Shown piece after piece: positions 52,718 through 64,000 of a DNA stretch of 64,000 nucleotides (the stretch's first letter is position 1; every line of letters starts with the position of its first letter). Position numbers and translations under genes: made by a program. Origin of the DNA: Hysterium pulicare CBS 123377 (Eukaryota > Ascomycota > Dothideomycetes > Hysteriales > Hysteriaceae); the NCBI GenBank assembly GCA_000467715.1, contig AJFK01000931.1, forward strand, positions 62,001 to 126,000. Reading direction: 5' to 3'. The notes below the pieces were generated by a model that was not told where the DNA came from, did no database searches, and saw only the letters and a list, made by a program, of their open reading frames with translations.

Positions 52718-55063
52718 ATGGCCCCAGACCGAGGAGCATTAGGAACAGACATGATTCCCCATAATAGAGAGGATACGCACAACGACGACGACCCCATCGA
52801 GGATGCTCGTCAGGCCGACACCCAGAGGTTCCTTGCGAACCGTGCAGACGAGCCACAAAATTTCACGCTGCGAGGAGTACTTGTTGGTCTTGCAATTGGG
52901 GTTGTTATTTGCTTCAGTAACATGTACTTCGGCCTGCAGACGGGCTGGGTCAGTGGTATGGCTATGCCTTCAGCACTCATTGGCTTCGCATACTTCAAGG
53001 TCGTCGCCCGATACATCGCGTTCCCGTTTAGCCCTGTTGAAAATGTCCTAGTACAATCAGTTGCTGGGTCTGTGGGAACAATGCCATTAGGATGTGGCTT
53101 TGTGGGAGTAATACCTGCTCTCAACTACTTGCTGGAGGCTGAAGAAGGTGGACCATTGGATATCAGCCTCTGGAGACTCATCATCTGGGCGTTGGGGATA
53201 TGCTTCTTTGGAGTAGTATTCGCTGTTCCTCTGCGCAAAGAAGTCATTATCCGTGAGAAGCTCAAATTTCCAAGTGGCACAGCAACTGCGCTCATGATTC
53301 GTGTTCTACATGGCGACACAAAGTCAATCGATCTTGCTCCACGACGCAGCAGAGACGATTCAACTAGTTCCGCTGAGGAGGAGCAGCAAGGCTTACTTGA
53401 AGCAGAGCCATCTACTCTCTCCGACGCGAATCTCTCTCCTGTTCAACCCAGTATGGACCAGGTAGAGGTCGAAGAATTTGGGGAGGGTGAGTGGAAAGCC
53501 AAGATTCGATTACTTTTGATCGCGTTCGCCGGATCTGCCCTTTATGTACGTATATGAAGCTAGTAAGCTATAAATATCTGACTGATTGCGCTTCCAGACA
53601 CTTGTATCCTATTTTATCCCACAACTTCATGATATCCCAGTCTTAGGTCTCCCACTTGCTCGTAATTGGCTATGGACCCTGAACCCTTCCCCAGCCTATG
53701 TTGGTCAGGGTATAATCATGGGGCCGGCGACTACTCTACATATGCTTCTGGGAGCCGTCGTTGGCTGGGGAATTCTTTCTCCGCTTGCTAAGAAGGAAAA
53801 ATGGGCTCCAGGCCCGGTCGGTGATTGGACGAACGGAAGCAAAGGCTGGATTGTCTGGATCAGTCTCGCGATTATGCTTGCAGATTCGCTCGTCAGTCTC
53901 GGATGGCTTGTTCTGCGGCCGCTGATAATCTACGCCCGCCTTTATTCTCCTATTATTCTTAACACTTTTCACGACCACACATGGAAGGAAATCTTGACAC
54001 TCAACTTCTCTTCGAAACGAGGCTACGCGCAATTGAACCAGACCAATGCAACTGATTGCAGAAGTTCTGTACCGCCAAGTAAACATGGCACTGCATCAAA
54101 TCGCGAGCCTGACGCGCCTCCAAAACATCTCATATCTAACAGAACAACAATCATTGGCCTTTGCCTCTCATTAGGTCTTTGCATCGCAGCGGTTCATATC
54201 TCATTCCCATCCGTCATTCCATTCCAACTCACTCTTCTTGCGCTTGTACTCGCTCTCTTACTGTCTATCATGGGCGTTCGGGCGCTCGGCGAGACCGACC
54301 TCAATCCAGTGTCCGGCATTTCCAAACTGACACAGCTACTTTTTGCTCTCGTCACACCAAGGAATGGTCCTGCCGCGAAGAATTCAGTCATAATAAACCT
54401 CCTCGCCGGTGCTATATCCGAATCCGCAGCTCTCCAAGCCGGCGATCTCATGCAGGATCTGAAAACGGGGCATTTGCTTGGGGCAGCCCCCAACGCACAG
54501 TTCTGGGGCCAGATCATTGGATCGGCTGTCGGGGCGGTTCTCTCGGCTGTAGTCTACAAACTTTATACACACGTGTATAAGATTCCCGGTGGGCTGTTCG
54601 AGGTGCCAACAGGGTACGTGTGGATATTCACCGCACGGTTAGTTACTGGTAAGGGCCTACCGCCGATGGTAGCGGAATGGGCAGGTGGTGCTGCTGTGAT
54701 ATTTGCGGTCGGAACCGCATTGAGAATTTGGGGAACAGCTAGGAAGCAGAAAGGGTTGGCAGGGTGGTGGGTTGACTGGATCCCAGGTGGCATTGCGGTT
54801 GCGGTTGGTAAGTGGCAATGCCATCACTACGTCCCCGTCTTCCTTGTTTACTAACCCTTTATTTTGCGCATCTAGGTATGTACAATGTGCCATCTTTCAC
54901 CCTCGCACGTGCCATTGGTGGTTTGATTAGTCTCTGGTGGAGGCGCTATAAAGGAAAATCGGAGACGCCTATCATTGTCCTGGCCAGCGGATTGATACTG
55001 GGTGAGGGACTGTTCAGTATCGTCAATCTGCTACTGGCTAGTTTGAAGGTGCAGCATCTCTGA
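52718..55063 (+). CDS. OPT-family oligopeptide/metal-chelate transporter
   Basis: Exons 52718-53545, 53598-54807 and 54876-55063 give 741 residues. A hydrophilic N-terminus precedes FTLRGVLVGLAIGVVICFSNMYFGLQTGWVSGMAMPSALIGF, the hallmark start of the OPT superfamily. Conserved further: SPVENVLVQSVAGSVGTMPLGCGFVG, REKLKFPSGTATALMIRVLH, and later GPATTLHMLLGAVVGWGIL, VRALGETDLNPVSGISKL and GAISESAALQAGDLMQDLKTGHLLGA. Fourteen or more spans are visible, with an acidic cytosolic loop at about 205-260. It resembles the YSL/Ygl114w-like branch rather than Opt1/Isp4. Members move peptides, glutathione or metal-siderophore-type chelates across plasma or vacuolar membranes; the substrate is unknown. 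It diverges from GPI8 across 257 bases. Confidence 0.93.
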
Positions 55064-55871
55064 AATGGTAGGCTTTACCTGTAATCTTGAACCAGCCCTG
55101 AATCAATGACAGTCATTGTTCATGGAGAAATGCAGCGCAGGCTGCTTCGTCATGATGTTCGAGTGGTGAATTTAATGATTTATGCGGCTTGTATCTTCAT
55201 ACCCTGCAGTCCTAACAAAATAAAACATAGTCCCGTTATTTTGCACTATACAAGAAGTATATCAAGGGTAAGGTCAAGTCTTGAGCAGGAGAGGTGAGGT
55301 GAAGTTGATATCGTATTATCTAGTTGAATCCGTTCACTGCTAGCAAGGGTTTAGATAATAGTAGGTAAGGGCGGAATAGATGTGTGGTGCGGTGATTGAT
55401 TTCTACCTCGGTCCCACAACGCCATCAGCATTAGCACGCCCGAAACGAAACCGAAGTGGGTAAGTACAAGTCCAGCTCCACACTTCTCCAACGATCGTCG
55501 TACCCCAGACTCGGGATTAAGAGCATCATGCGTCATGAGCGACGGACACATCCCCGTCCTTTTGCGGGGGAACTGCTACCCCAGACTCTGAGTGGAGATG
55601 GAACAATTGGTCCTTAACCCAAAGTCCATCATTTGCCCTTGCTAGGCTAGGCGAAGGACTTCGGCCTCCCCAGCAGCTGTGACGTCTTGCACCAACGGCA
55701 GTCTTGTTGCGGTAAGATGGAGGAGTCGATGCCATTTGCTTCTGTTGTGCTTTTCAATCATCCATCGATCATCTCTACTCGCGGCTCTGACACCCATTCT
55801 GTTCCATTCTGGGGTTCTACGATTATTTATTCCAAGAATACTCTATTCATACAGATACCCTGAAAGTAGAA
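55064..55871. other. tandem intergenic region
   Basis: 808 bases between the OPT stop and the aquaporin start. An AATAAA for the OPT gene lies at 55219-55224. Nothing else was recognised. Confidence 0.45.
55219..55224 (+). terminator. AATAAA poly(A) signal candidate of the OPT gene
   Basis: Located 156 bases after the OPT stop on the same strand. Confidence 0.45.
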
Positions 55872-57335
55872 ATGACACTACCCATTACTGAACCCCCGAA
55901 GACCCATGATTGGTTCGAGAATGAAAGCAGCCCGCCTCGAACTCACCCTGCGTTTGAAAGTCCACTTGCTTCGCCTACAAGGACACACCAGGAATATGCT
56001 CCAGATACAAACTCGTTGACAGCAGCGGCGACCATCCACTCACTTCCCAATAATGGCTTTCAGAAAGAAAAGGTCTCTTCAAGTCTCCGCAATACTCGTT
56101 CACACCTAGGTCTCCATCCCAGTGCACCTATTTCTGAAGATCATGATGTGGCTGAGCATGCAGATCTGCTGTGGTCTAAAATCAGAGCCGTGATGCGAGA
56201 ACCATTTGCGGAGTTTTGGGGAGTCTTTATTATGATTTTGTTTGGCGACGGAAGCGTTGCGCAGGTCTTGCTGAGCACCGGCCAAACGACCGCACCGGGA
56301 GGGGATGGGTTTGGACCTTACCAGAGTATCTCCTGGGGGTAAGTCATCCAAACCTTATAACGCCCTCGACTGTGCTTTGGGGGTCGGAACTTTCTGAGTT
56401 GAAGCAGCTAAACGTTCATTTCAGATGGGGACTCGGCGTCATGCTGGGTATATACGTCGCAGGCGACTCCGGTGCTTACCTGGTTCGTCCTCGTACATGA
56501 AGGTTAATTGTGACCCGACTACTAACAAGTCTTCCATAGAATCCAGCGATTACATTTGCGAACTGCCTCTTTCGACAACTTCCGTGGCGTCGGTTCCCGA
56601 TGTACTTCATCGCCCAGGTTCTGGGCGCCTTCTGTGCATCTGGGGTTGTGTACGCCAATTACATTAGTGCCATAGACCATTTCGAAGGCCACGGTATCAG
56701 AACTGTTCCCCCCTCGAAGACTGCGACGGCAGGCATTTTTTGCACATATCCACAACCATTCCTGACTAAAGCAAGCCAGTTTTTTTCAGAGTTCATCGCT
56801 AGCACAATCCTCATGTTTGTGATCTTTGCATTGAAGGACTCTAGTAACAACGGAGTCCCTAGGGTAACATAGATCATGCTTCTAATGGTACAAAATCGCT
56901 AACGACATGTACAGAGTGATAAATGGTTCCCTCTTTGCCTTTTCTTCTTAATATTTGGACTCGGATCGTGCTTCGGATGGGAGACAGGCTATGCGATCAA
57001 TCTCGCAAGGGATTTCGGGCCTAGGTTGATGTCATATGCCATCGGATATGGCCCTGAAGTTTGGTCTGCTGGTGGCTATTACTTCTGGGTAAGTTTGACT
57101 GATGATAATGCCATTAGGTGACACGAAGGGAGGAACTAATTCCTGGTAGATCCCCATGGTTGCACCATTTTTAGGATGCATGTTCGGAGGTGCCTTATAT
57201 GATATTTTTATCTACACCGGTCCAAGTCCAATCAATTCGCCGTGGCTGGGAATGAAGCAGCTGATCAGCCCGAGTTACGGCTGGAGGGTCCGGAAGGAAC
57301 GGAACAGGAAGGCTAGAGAGGCGGGTATGGTTTAA
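55872..57335 (+). CDS. aquaglyceroporin (MIP family) with NPA and NLA motifs
   Basis: Exons 55872-56338, 56425-56482, 56540-56863, 56915-57088 and 57150-57335 give 402 residues. A hydrophilic N-terminus of about 110 residues precedes WSKIRAVMREPFAEFWGVFIMILFGDGSV. GDSGAYL-NPAITFANCLFRQ holds the first pore motif NPA (176-178). MYFIAQVLGAFCASGVVY and FSEFIASTILMFVIFALKD are spans. The second pore motif is NLA (312-314) in YAINLARDFGPRL, followed by the Arg of the selectivity filter and Asp marking the glycerol-type channel. NLA in the second motif also occurs in yeast Fps1. It passes water and glycerol through the plasma membrane. Intron 2 splits directly before NPA with a weak donor GTTCGT. 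Confidence 0.94.
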
Positions 57336-57652
57336 CTGGCAGATATGCAGATTAGTCGAATTGATGAAGTTGTCGTTACGAACATTGAGCGGACCTTGGG
57401 AGTGATGAGAATACAATACCCAGTTAAAGCCGCATTGACCCTTGCACGTGATGCAACATTAGACCGTTTTTGGACTCGACTCTGCCAGTGCCCGCGATGC
57501 GCGTCTCGTTGAATGCTCACGACCTTGGAAGTTTTTACATACCACACAACAAATATCTTTTCACGCATTGATATTATATACTCTGGAACAATTACAACTC
57601 TGTTATTCATACAAGATGAAATCGTCCTCTTAACTCTACATCTTCAGTTTGA

Positions 57653-57658
57653 ACGCGT
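57653..57658. promoter_or_regulatory. MluI cell-cycle box ACGCGT
   Basis: Perfect palindromic MCB 58 bases before the CDC45 ATG. MBF complexes use this box to time S-phase genes, CDC45 of yeast among them from my memory. Confidence 0.6.
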
Positions 57659-57673
57659 CTTCCAGCCCGTTCG

Positions 57674-57679
57674 TCGCGT
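57674..57679 (-). promoter_or_regulatory. second MBF-like site ACGCGA
   Basis: Sixteen bases after the perfect MCB. Paired MCBs are typical of MBF promoters. Confidence 0.4.
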
Positions 57680-57715
57680 GTTAATTCGGTCCATTCAAAT
57701 CCATAACCTGCGGCG

Positions 57716-60384
57716 ATGTATCTCCCACGTAGCCTCATATCTCACCTCTACCTCCATCTCATTCGAACGCATCATGCTTTATCACCTCCAGTCTTACTTC
57801 TCGTGGCACTCGAGCCTGACGCGCTATGCGCTTGCCGTATCCTTACTGCATTATTAAAACGCGACTACATCCCGCACAAAATCCAACCGATTGCTGGCTA
57901 TGCCGACCTCTCTAGAGCTGCAGAAGAGCTAGTACGGCCTATGCGGATCAACGAAGGTGGGACTGGAGGCGTTGTTGTGTGTCTCGGCGTAGGAGGAATG
58001 GTGGACTTGGAAGAGACTCTGAGTCTAGACGTGGATGAGAATGGAGACGGCGGGCCTGGAGACGTAGAAGTCTGGGTACTGGATGCAAGGAGACCTTGGA
58101 ACTTGTCCAACGTCTTTGGCGCCCCTGTCAGTAACGATGCCCAGACTGGAGAGCAAAGGCGAAAACAGGCTGGTGTTGAGAAAGGCCGGATACTGCAGTC
58201 TTACAAGCCAGGAAGAGGAGGAATTGTGGTCTTTGACGATGGCGATATCGAGGAAGAGCTCGAGCCCGAGCGAGAGGCGTATTGCGCGCTTGAGGAGATG
58301 CCCGAGATTGGCGAGCATGAAGAAGTCAGTGAGGACGGTGATTCGGATGATCATGAGGATGACGATGAACCTCCAGTCTCGGGGCAAGCTCCGAGAAAAA
58401 GAAAGTCTTGGGGAGATGAGAACATGGATAGTGACGAGGACTCCGAGGATGAGCGTCCGCGGCAAAGGCGAAGAAGCAACTCGGTATGTTGACACCTGCT
58501 CGTGAATAGGGGACAAACTGACGCTTGCTTAAGTCCACATCTATACCATCCTCACCAGACCGGTCCGACCGACCGGCACGACGTGGTCTACTCTCCACTT
58601 CTAATCAACTAGCGGGATCCTCAGATTTCTCGCGTTCCGATTCACCACGTAGTAGATCAAACTCGCCGGCAATACCAGCTAGGAAGACCGTACGGAGTTT
58701 ACGAAGGCAACTTCTCCGAATGCGTGAAAAGTACACCGATGTCCTTACAGGATATTACCAACTAGGAGCGTCCTACTCGGAACCTGTCTCATCTCTTATT
58801 TACTCCCTCGCATCAGAGCTCGGCCGTGAAGATATCGATCTTCTCTGGAACGCCATCGTTGGTGTAAATAGCCTTGAGCTTTACGGTCGAACCCGTAATG
58901 GGGTAGGACTAAGTCCGCTCTCCTCAGCTGGCGGCTCTTCAGGCTGGAATGATGACAGAGGAGAACGCATCCGCTCTGTTTTCCGGGATGAAGTCCGCCG
59001 ATTAAACCCTATAGATTTAAAAGAGATTGCACGCGAATCCAGCATGGGAGATACTGGCGGTGTGATACCAACTCATGCGCGATCGCCAACTGACATGTCG
59101 ATACGGCTGTCTCCCGAACCTCGATTTCTCTTAATACGTCACTGGAGTCTCTATGACAGTATGTTGCATTCTCCATATCTCTCAGCTCGTTTGCATATTT
59201 GGAGTGATGCTGGGAGACGAAGACTGCACAAGTTGCTTGCGAAGATGGGCGTCAGTCTCACACAATGCAAGCAAAGCTACACACACATGGACATGGAACT
59301 GAAGAGAGGCCTCCGGGAAAGATTACTCAAATTTGCCCCCGTATATGGACTCGACGGCCTAGTACCTCCACCTACTCGGCAGGGGGATATCAAGGAAGGT
59401 TGGGGCTTCGTGCGGTGTTGGGGATGGAAAGCATGCCTCAGCGCCGTGGATGCAGGCGTCATATTAGGCGCAATCCTGGAAGTTGGCGATGCGAAAAACC
59501 TCAACCAGTCCAGTCTGGATGCTACAAACTTTGCAGAAGCCCAGAATCATACTGAGATGGTCAATTCGAGTGAGAGGCAGCACATGGACACGAACGATAG
59601 CTTTAGGGATGACGCGCAAGAGCATATCACGGCAAGGTTTTGGACGGCTTATGATGCGCTTTCGTCAATTGATCTGCTAGTACAACATATCGCTACTGCC
59701 CAACATCTCCATCGAGCCATCCTTCGGACAGGAACCAGTCTAATCGAAAAGAAGCAAATACGACATCTCCGTGCCTTCCGCATGGCGGTAGTGAAAGAAG
59801 GACCAGACGTCCAATTGTTCACGCATCCTGGCGCCTTGACGAAGCTAGCGCTTTGGGTAGCTGAAGCGATCGGCGAACTGAATGGAACCGTGAAGGGGAA
59901 GAGAAAGGGTGGAGAACTCGTCATGGCTGGCTTAGACGAGGCTCGAGGCTTGTACATTGTGGTTGGCCTGGGTGGCGGCGGAGCCATGGAGTCAGCTAAG
60001 GAACGAATGATGAAGAGAGAGCAGAAGCGGAAAGAAAAGGAGAAGAAGAAAGAGGTGAAGATTCAGGACAGGGAAAAGACACGGCAAGCCCGAATAGAAC
60101 GAAATCTTGCTGCCGGTCTCGATGAAGATGAAATCGAAGATGATACAGAAGAAGAAGAGAGCGAGGATAGTGACGGGAGTGACGGCGAAGCTGAGGCTCA
60201 TGCTGAAGAACAGATGCAGAAAGGGTACGGGCGTAATCGATTCGGACTAGCGTTTCAAGAGGTCGTCAAGGAAACAGGGGCGAGGGTCAAGATCGATAGC
60301 TTCGAGGCTTGCGTTATTGAGATTAGGAAAGAAGATCTTAGTGGCTTCCTGGAGAGGTTGAGTATGAAGGCTGTTGTTGGGTAA
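57716..60384 (+). CDS. CDC45: replication initiation factor Cdc45
   Basis: Exons 57716-58483 and 58534-60384 give 872 residues. Start MYLPRSLISHLYLHLI; then LLLVALEPDALCACRILTALLKRDYIPHKIQPIAGY, the conserved N-terminal core of this DHH-phosphoesterase-derived, inactive fold. VEVWVLDARRPWNLSNVF and IVVFDDGDIEEELE follow. An acidic stretch with Ser (EDGDSDDHEDDDEPP, DSDEDSEDE) and a basic RPRQRRRSNS end exon 1. Later: YDVLTGYYQLGASYSEPVS-like KYTDVLTGYYQLG, SEPRFLLIRHWSLYDSMLHS, LHKLLAKMGVSLTQCKQSYTHM, IRHLRAFRMAVVKEGPDVQLFTHPGALTKLALWV. Cdc45 joins Mcm2-7 and GINS in the CMG helicase at forks. Transcription is probably S-phase timed through the MBF sites. Confidence 0.97.
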
Positions 60385-60915
60385 TGGCTTTTTGATAATT
60401 GGGTACTGTGATGAGGCATGATCTTGGAACATACATGTATGGCATTGCATACGGTGTACTGGGAGGCAGAGTTGTGACGCGATATTATTGTCCAGACAGC
60501 TGCTGATAAAGTTATCTTTCACGTTTTTTCTGACCAGAACACTAAGATATCCTTTCTACTGAGAAACGTGAATCAGCTGCTCGTGTACGCAATATCACAA
60601 ATTATCAAAATGTAGATGAATGAGGATATCGGTTCCTAAAATAGTTGAAGGACATAGTTGCATCACCATCGAGTCAAAATCGCAGAGGAAACGCGACGAC
60701 CTAGCTCCTATCATTACTGAGGCATTACATGTGCATGAGGTTGGGCAAGAGTTGTTATCATAAGTTGAGTGTGAACTACAGCCCGAAGGCTATACATTGA
60801 AATTACCAGATTTAACTGGTTAGATGAACTAGCTAAAAATAAACCATTGCAGACCATCTGCACTTATCATGCCCATGATCCTGAACGCCGCCCAGTGAAT
60901 CAAGAAACACACCGT
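60385..60915. other. convergent 3' intergenic region
   Basis: 531 bases between the CDC45 and polyubiquitin stops. No further feature recognised. Confidence 0.45.
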
Positions 60916-61952
<1,037 letters not shown>

Positions 61953-62854
61953 ATTGGTAGTTTGGGAGTGTGTGTCTCAAGTGAGTGTTTTGAGTGTTTA
62001 AGTTGAGTTGTTTGGTGTGGGTAGGCTGAAGTGGTGGAGTTGGAGTGTAGTGTAAGAGAGCAAAAGGATGGAGGGCGGCGGGAGGTTTATGTAGGCGGCA
62101 GGCAGGCTGGAGTGGCAGTGAAAGCGGTCGGGGTGAGTAATGACCTCAAACGGTCCGTGCGCGCCACTCGCAACACCCTTGCAACTTTGATGGGGAACGT
62201 TCGAGCAACTTCGTCAACGCTGAGTCGGCGCAGTCAGTCTGGATGGAAAACTCGACGCCGAAAACTTCACAGCAAAAGATTTCCACGTCACTTGATGGGC
62301 AGTGAATACTTTTGTTTGCCATCTCCACGGCCTTCAGAAACTTGCTCGTGGGTGATGGGTGAGTCGGAACTGCTCCCCGCCTCTCTCCGTTATCGCGACT
62401 GCCTTGCATGGCATGTGACCTTGCCAGCCTGCCGTGCAGGTGCCTGGATAAGCCGAGCTCCCTGTGGATTACAAACACTTTAGCGAAGCCAGATCCAAGG
62501 GCTGCCGTCGCTCCGCATTGCGTTTAATGGCAGTCGCATCCTTTCGACTTATCGCCATCGCCAAACCGTTCGCTCGTTCACGGCAAACCTACATATCTCC
62601 GAACTGGGACCGACGTCTTTGAGCATCCTGGTAGCAGCCCTGTGCATCTCCGCCCAGCTTCGTGTATAGCAGACCGCACAGAAATCTTTCACATGAGGAG
62701 GAGTTCGATAGGTAATCAACCATGAAAAAGACCAGTTGCGAGACCACCAAGTGTTTTGTTAGAGTCCATGACGTCATCACCATACTCCCACAGAATCCTT
62801 GTCTGTCCTATCTCACCAAGAATGTGCTTGCGGTTTTCTAAACAATGCAACCCT
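61953..62854. promoter_or_regulatory. polyubiquitin promoter region
   Basis: 902 bases between the polyubiquitin start and the aminotransferase stop. Contains a heat-shock element at 62194-62213. The distal part should hold the aminotransferase terminator. No other gene seen. Confidence 0.6.
62194..62213. promoter_or_regulatory. heat-shock element, four pentamers
   Basis: Four adjoining units of alternating nGAAn and nTTCn: GAA, TTC, GCA (one mismatch), TTC. This fits the trimeric HSF1-type site. It lies 242 bases upstream of the polyubiquitin ATG. Confidence 0.7.
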
Positions 62855-64000
62855 CTACCCATTCAGCGCATTCAGGAGTCTCCTAAACCCCTCCCGCATC
62901 GTCAATTCGTCGCGAGAGAAAACTAGACGGAAGAATCCAGCCCTCTCCGAAGCCTGAGCTTTACCGCTTGACAAGAAGACTTTATTTGCTAACATTCTCT
63001 GCGCAAGCTTCTCTTCCCTCTCCCATTCATCTTTTCCATCTTCTTCCTTCAGCCAAGGCGACAAGTCTACCCAGAAGAAGAATCCGGCATTGGAGCCGTG
63101 TCTATACTGGATTCCCGCCTGATCCATTAGGGACCTTGTCAGTCTATTGCTATCTCCGAGCGCCCTTCTGCTTTTTCGAAGGAACTCGTCTAGCCAGACT
63201 TCATCTTCAAGGATGGTCACAGCTATCCTCTCGTCCATCGTACCTGACCAGTGGAATTGCGAAAGGGATCCCATTGCTCGCATTAGCTCTTCGTTTTTTG
63301 ACCAAACGACTCCCATTCTCAAACCACCGCAAGCGAGGTCTTTGGCCATGCCATACAGAAAATGAACATAGTCTGGGTCCATGTACTCCGAATGATCCAA
63401 GGAGAGAATTGAGACAAACGGCACGGCGGAGTCTTCCTGGATGTCGTAGACTGACTGGGAGTACACTTCGTCTGCCAGTAAATGAATCTTGTTCTGATTG
63501 CAGAACTTCATCAGCTCTATGATTGTTTCCTTGGGATAGCACCGGCCAAGAGGATTATGAGGATTACAGAGCATCAGGGCCCGGACGCGAGTACCCGACT
63601 CTTCAGCTGCCTTGCGAGCCTCATCAAAATATCTGACGGCATCTGGAGAAAATTGCTCGGCTCCATGAAAGGGCACAAATATCGGTTCAAGGCTGGAGTG
63701 ATCAGTGTCTTCAGAGACCTCACCGCATTGTTGATAACTTACTTTGCGACTAGACCAAAGTCTTTGGGGAACGCGATATAACTTGGCATCGTCAACAGCA
63801 CGCCATCTCCAGGATCTCCAAGAATCATTCCAAGCATATTGACGATTGAAGTACACCCATTGGCAAAGAAAAGTTCATTTGCCTCCACTGGGACATACGG
63901 ATCAAAATATCTGGAAGCGCTGGTGAGCATAACTAGATTACTTCGCCGGAGAATTGATTTGGCGGGAAACGGACATACTTGTTAATGTACTTCGCCATCG
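62855..64000 (-). CDS. PLP-dependent class I/II aminotransferase (ACC synthase-like), partial
   Basis: The gene runs off the window; visible exons are 64000-63979, 63910-63743 and 63692-62855. Visible text begins AKYINKYFDPYVPVEANELFFANGCTSIVNMLGMILGDPGDGVLL, with the fold-type I Gly/Ser loop. LCNPHNPLGRCYP carries the Asn that contacts PLP, LLADEVYSQSVY has the Asp-Glu-Val-Tyr pair, and FLYGMAKDLACGGLRMG carries the Schiff-base Lys within AKD instead of the usual SKD. The C-terminal part (FFFWVDLSPWLKE, AGFFRLVFSRDE) is complete and ends RLLNALNG. Relatives include 1-aminocyclopropane-1-carboxylate synthase and secondary-metabolite aminotransferases, so the reaction is not fixed by sequence. 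Introns are 68 and 50 bases. Confidence 0.9.

Larger units (their letters stand above)
57336..57715. promoter_or_regulatory. CDC45 promoter with MBF-like sites
   Basis: 380 bases between the aquaporin stop and the CDC45 start. Holds ACGCGT at 57653-57658 and TCGCGT (ACGCGA on the other strand) at 57674-57679. Confidence 0.6.

Overview
The window is nuclear DNA from a filamentous ascomycete (Pezizomycotina). Almost every multi-exon gene carries short introns of about 48-90 bases with GT...AG ends and a CTAAC-like branch site. Genes lie on both strands about 2-3 kb apart. The families are typical of this group: fungal Gpt2/Sct1-type acyltransferase, Dfg5-type GH76 protein, bZIP with DUF3425, PARP-E2 fusion, hydroxyornithine acyltransferase and NPA/NLA aquaglyceroporin. 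I cannot name a class or species. I saw no transposon, virus-like element, tRNA, rRNA or CRISPR array. The window looks like ordinary euchromatic core genome.

Layout. 1-7.4 kb: end of an amidohydrolase, an RRM-like/zinc-finger-like protein, a fungal protein of unknown role and a secreted aldose 1-epimerase. 8.4-21.5 kb: an AT-hook protein and a GEN1/Yen1-type Holliday-junction resolvase share a 233-base divergent promoter, followed by a PARP fused to a UBE2Q-like E2 and a Cog7-like Golgi tether subunit. 22.3-31.1 kb: GH27 alpha-galactosidase with a lectin tail, CCDC124/Lso2-like ribosome factor, glycerol-3-phosphate acyltransferase and a GPI-anchored GH76 protein. 32.3-42.7 kb: bZIP/DUF3425 factor, single-pass membrane protein, Ntr1/TFIP11 spliceosome-disassembly factor and a large disordered fungal protein. 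43.4-52.5 kb: MFS carrier, Qcr6, RraA-like aldolase, hydroxyornithine acyltransferase (SidL/SidF type), mitochondrial Mn-SOD and Gpi8 transamidase. 52.7-64 kb: OPT transporter, aquaglyceroporin, Cdc45, a four-unit polyubiquitin gene and the 3' part of an aminotransferase gene.

Common threads. Several genes serve genome maintenance (GEN1/Yen1, Cdc45, the PARP-E2 fusion, perhaps the AT-hook protein). Two of their promoters hold readable sites: an RFX X-box plus an MBF-like site before the resolvase, and two MBF-like sites before CDC45. A near-perfect heat-shock element lies upstream of polyubiquitin. GPI8 makes the GPI attachment that the GH76 protein appears to need. The siderophore acyltransferase and Mn-SOD are divergent neighbours, a possible iron/oxidative-stress pairing.

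Gene models were spliced by hand. For each multi-exon gene I give exons whose lengths keep one open frame through conserved family residues. The most unusual points are the PARP-E2 fusion, two inferred GC-AG introns, introns at the same codon in ubiquitin units 1 and 2, and splice-site choices in SOD2 and the bZIP gene where a competing site would destroy the product. The 35.6-37.0 kb and 31.1-32.3 kb gaps hold protein-like fragments that I could not turn into genes.
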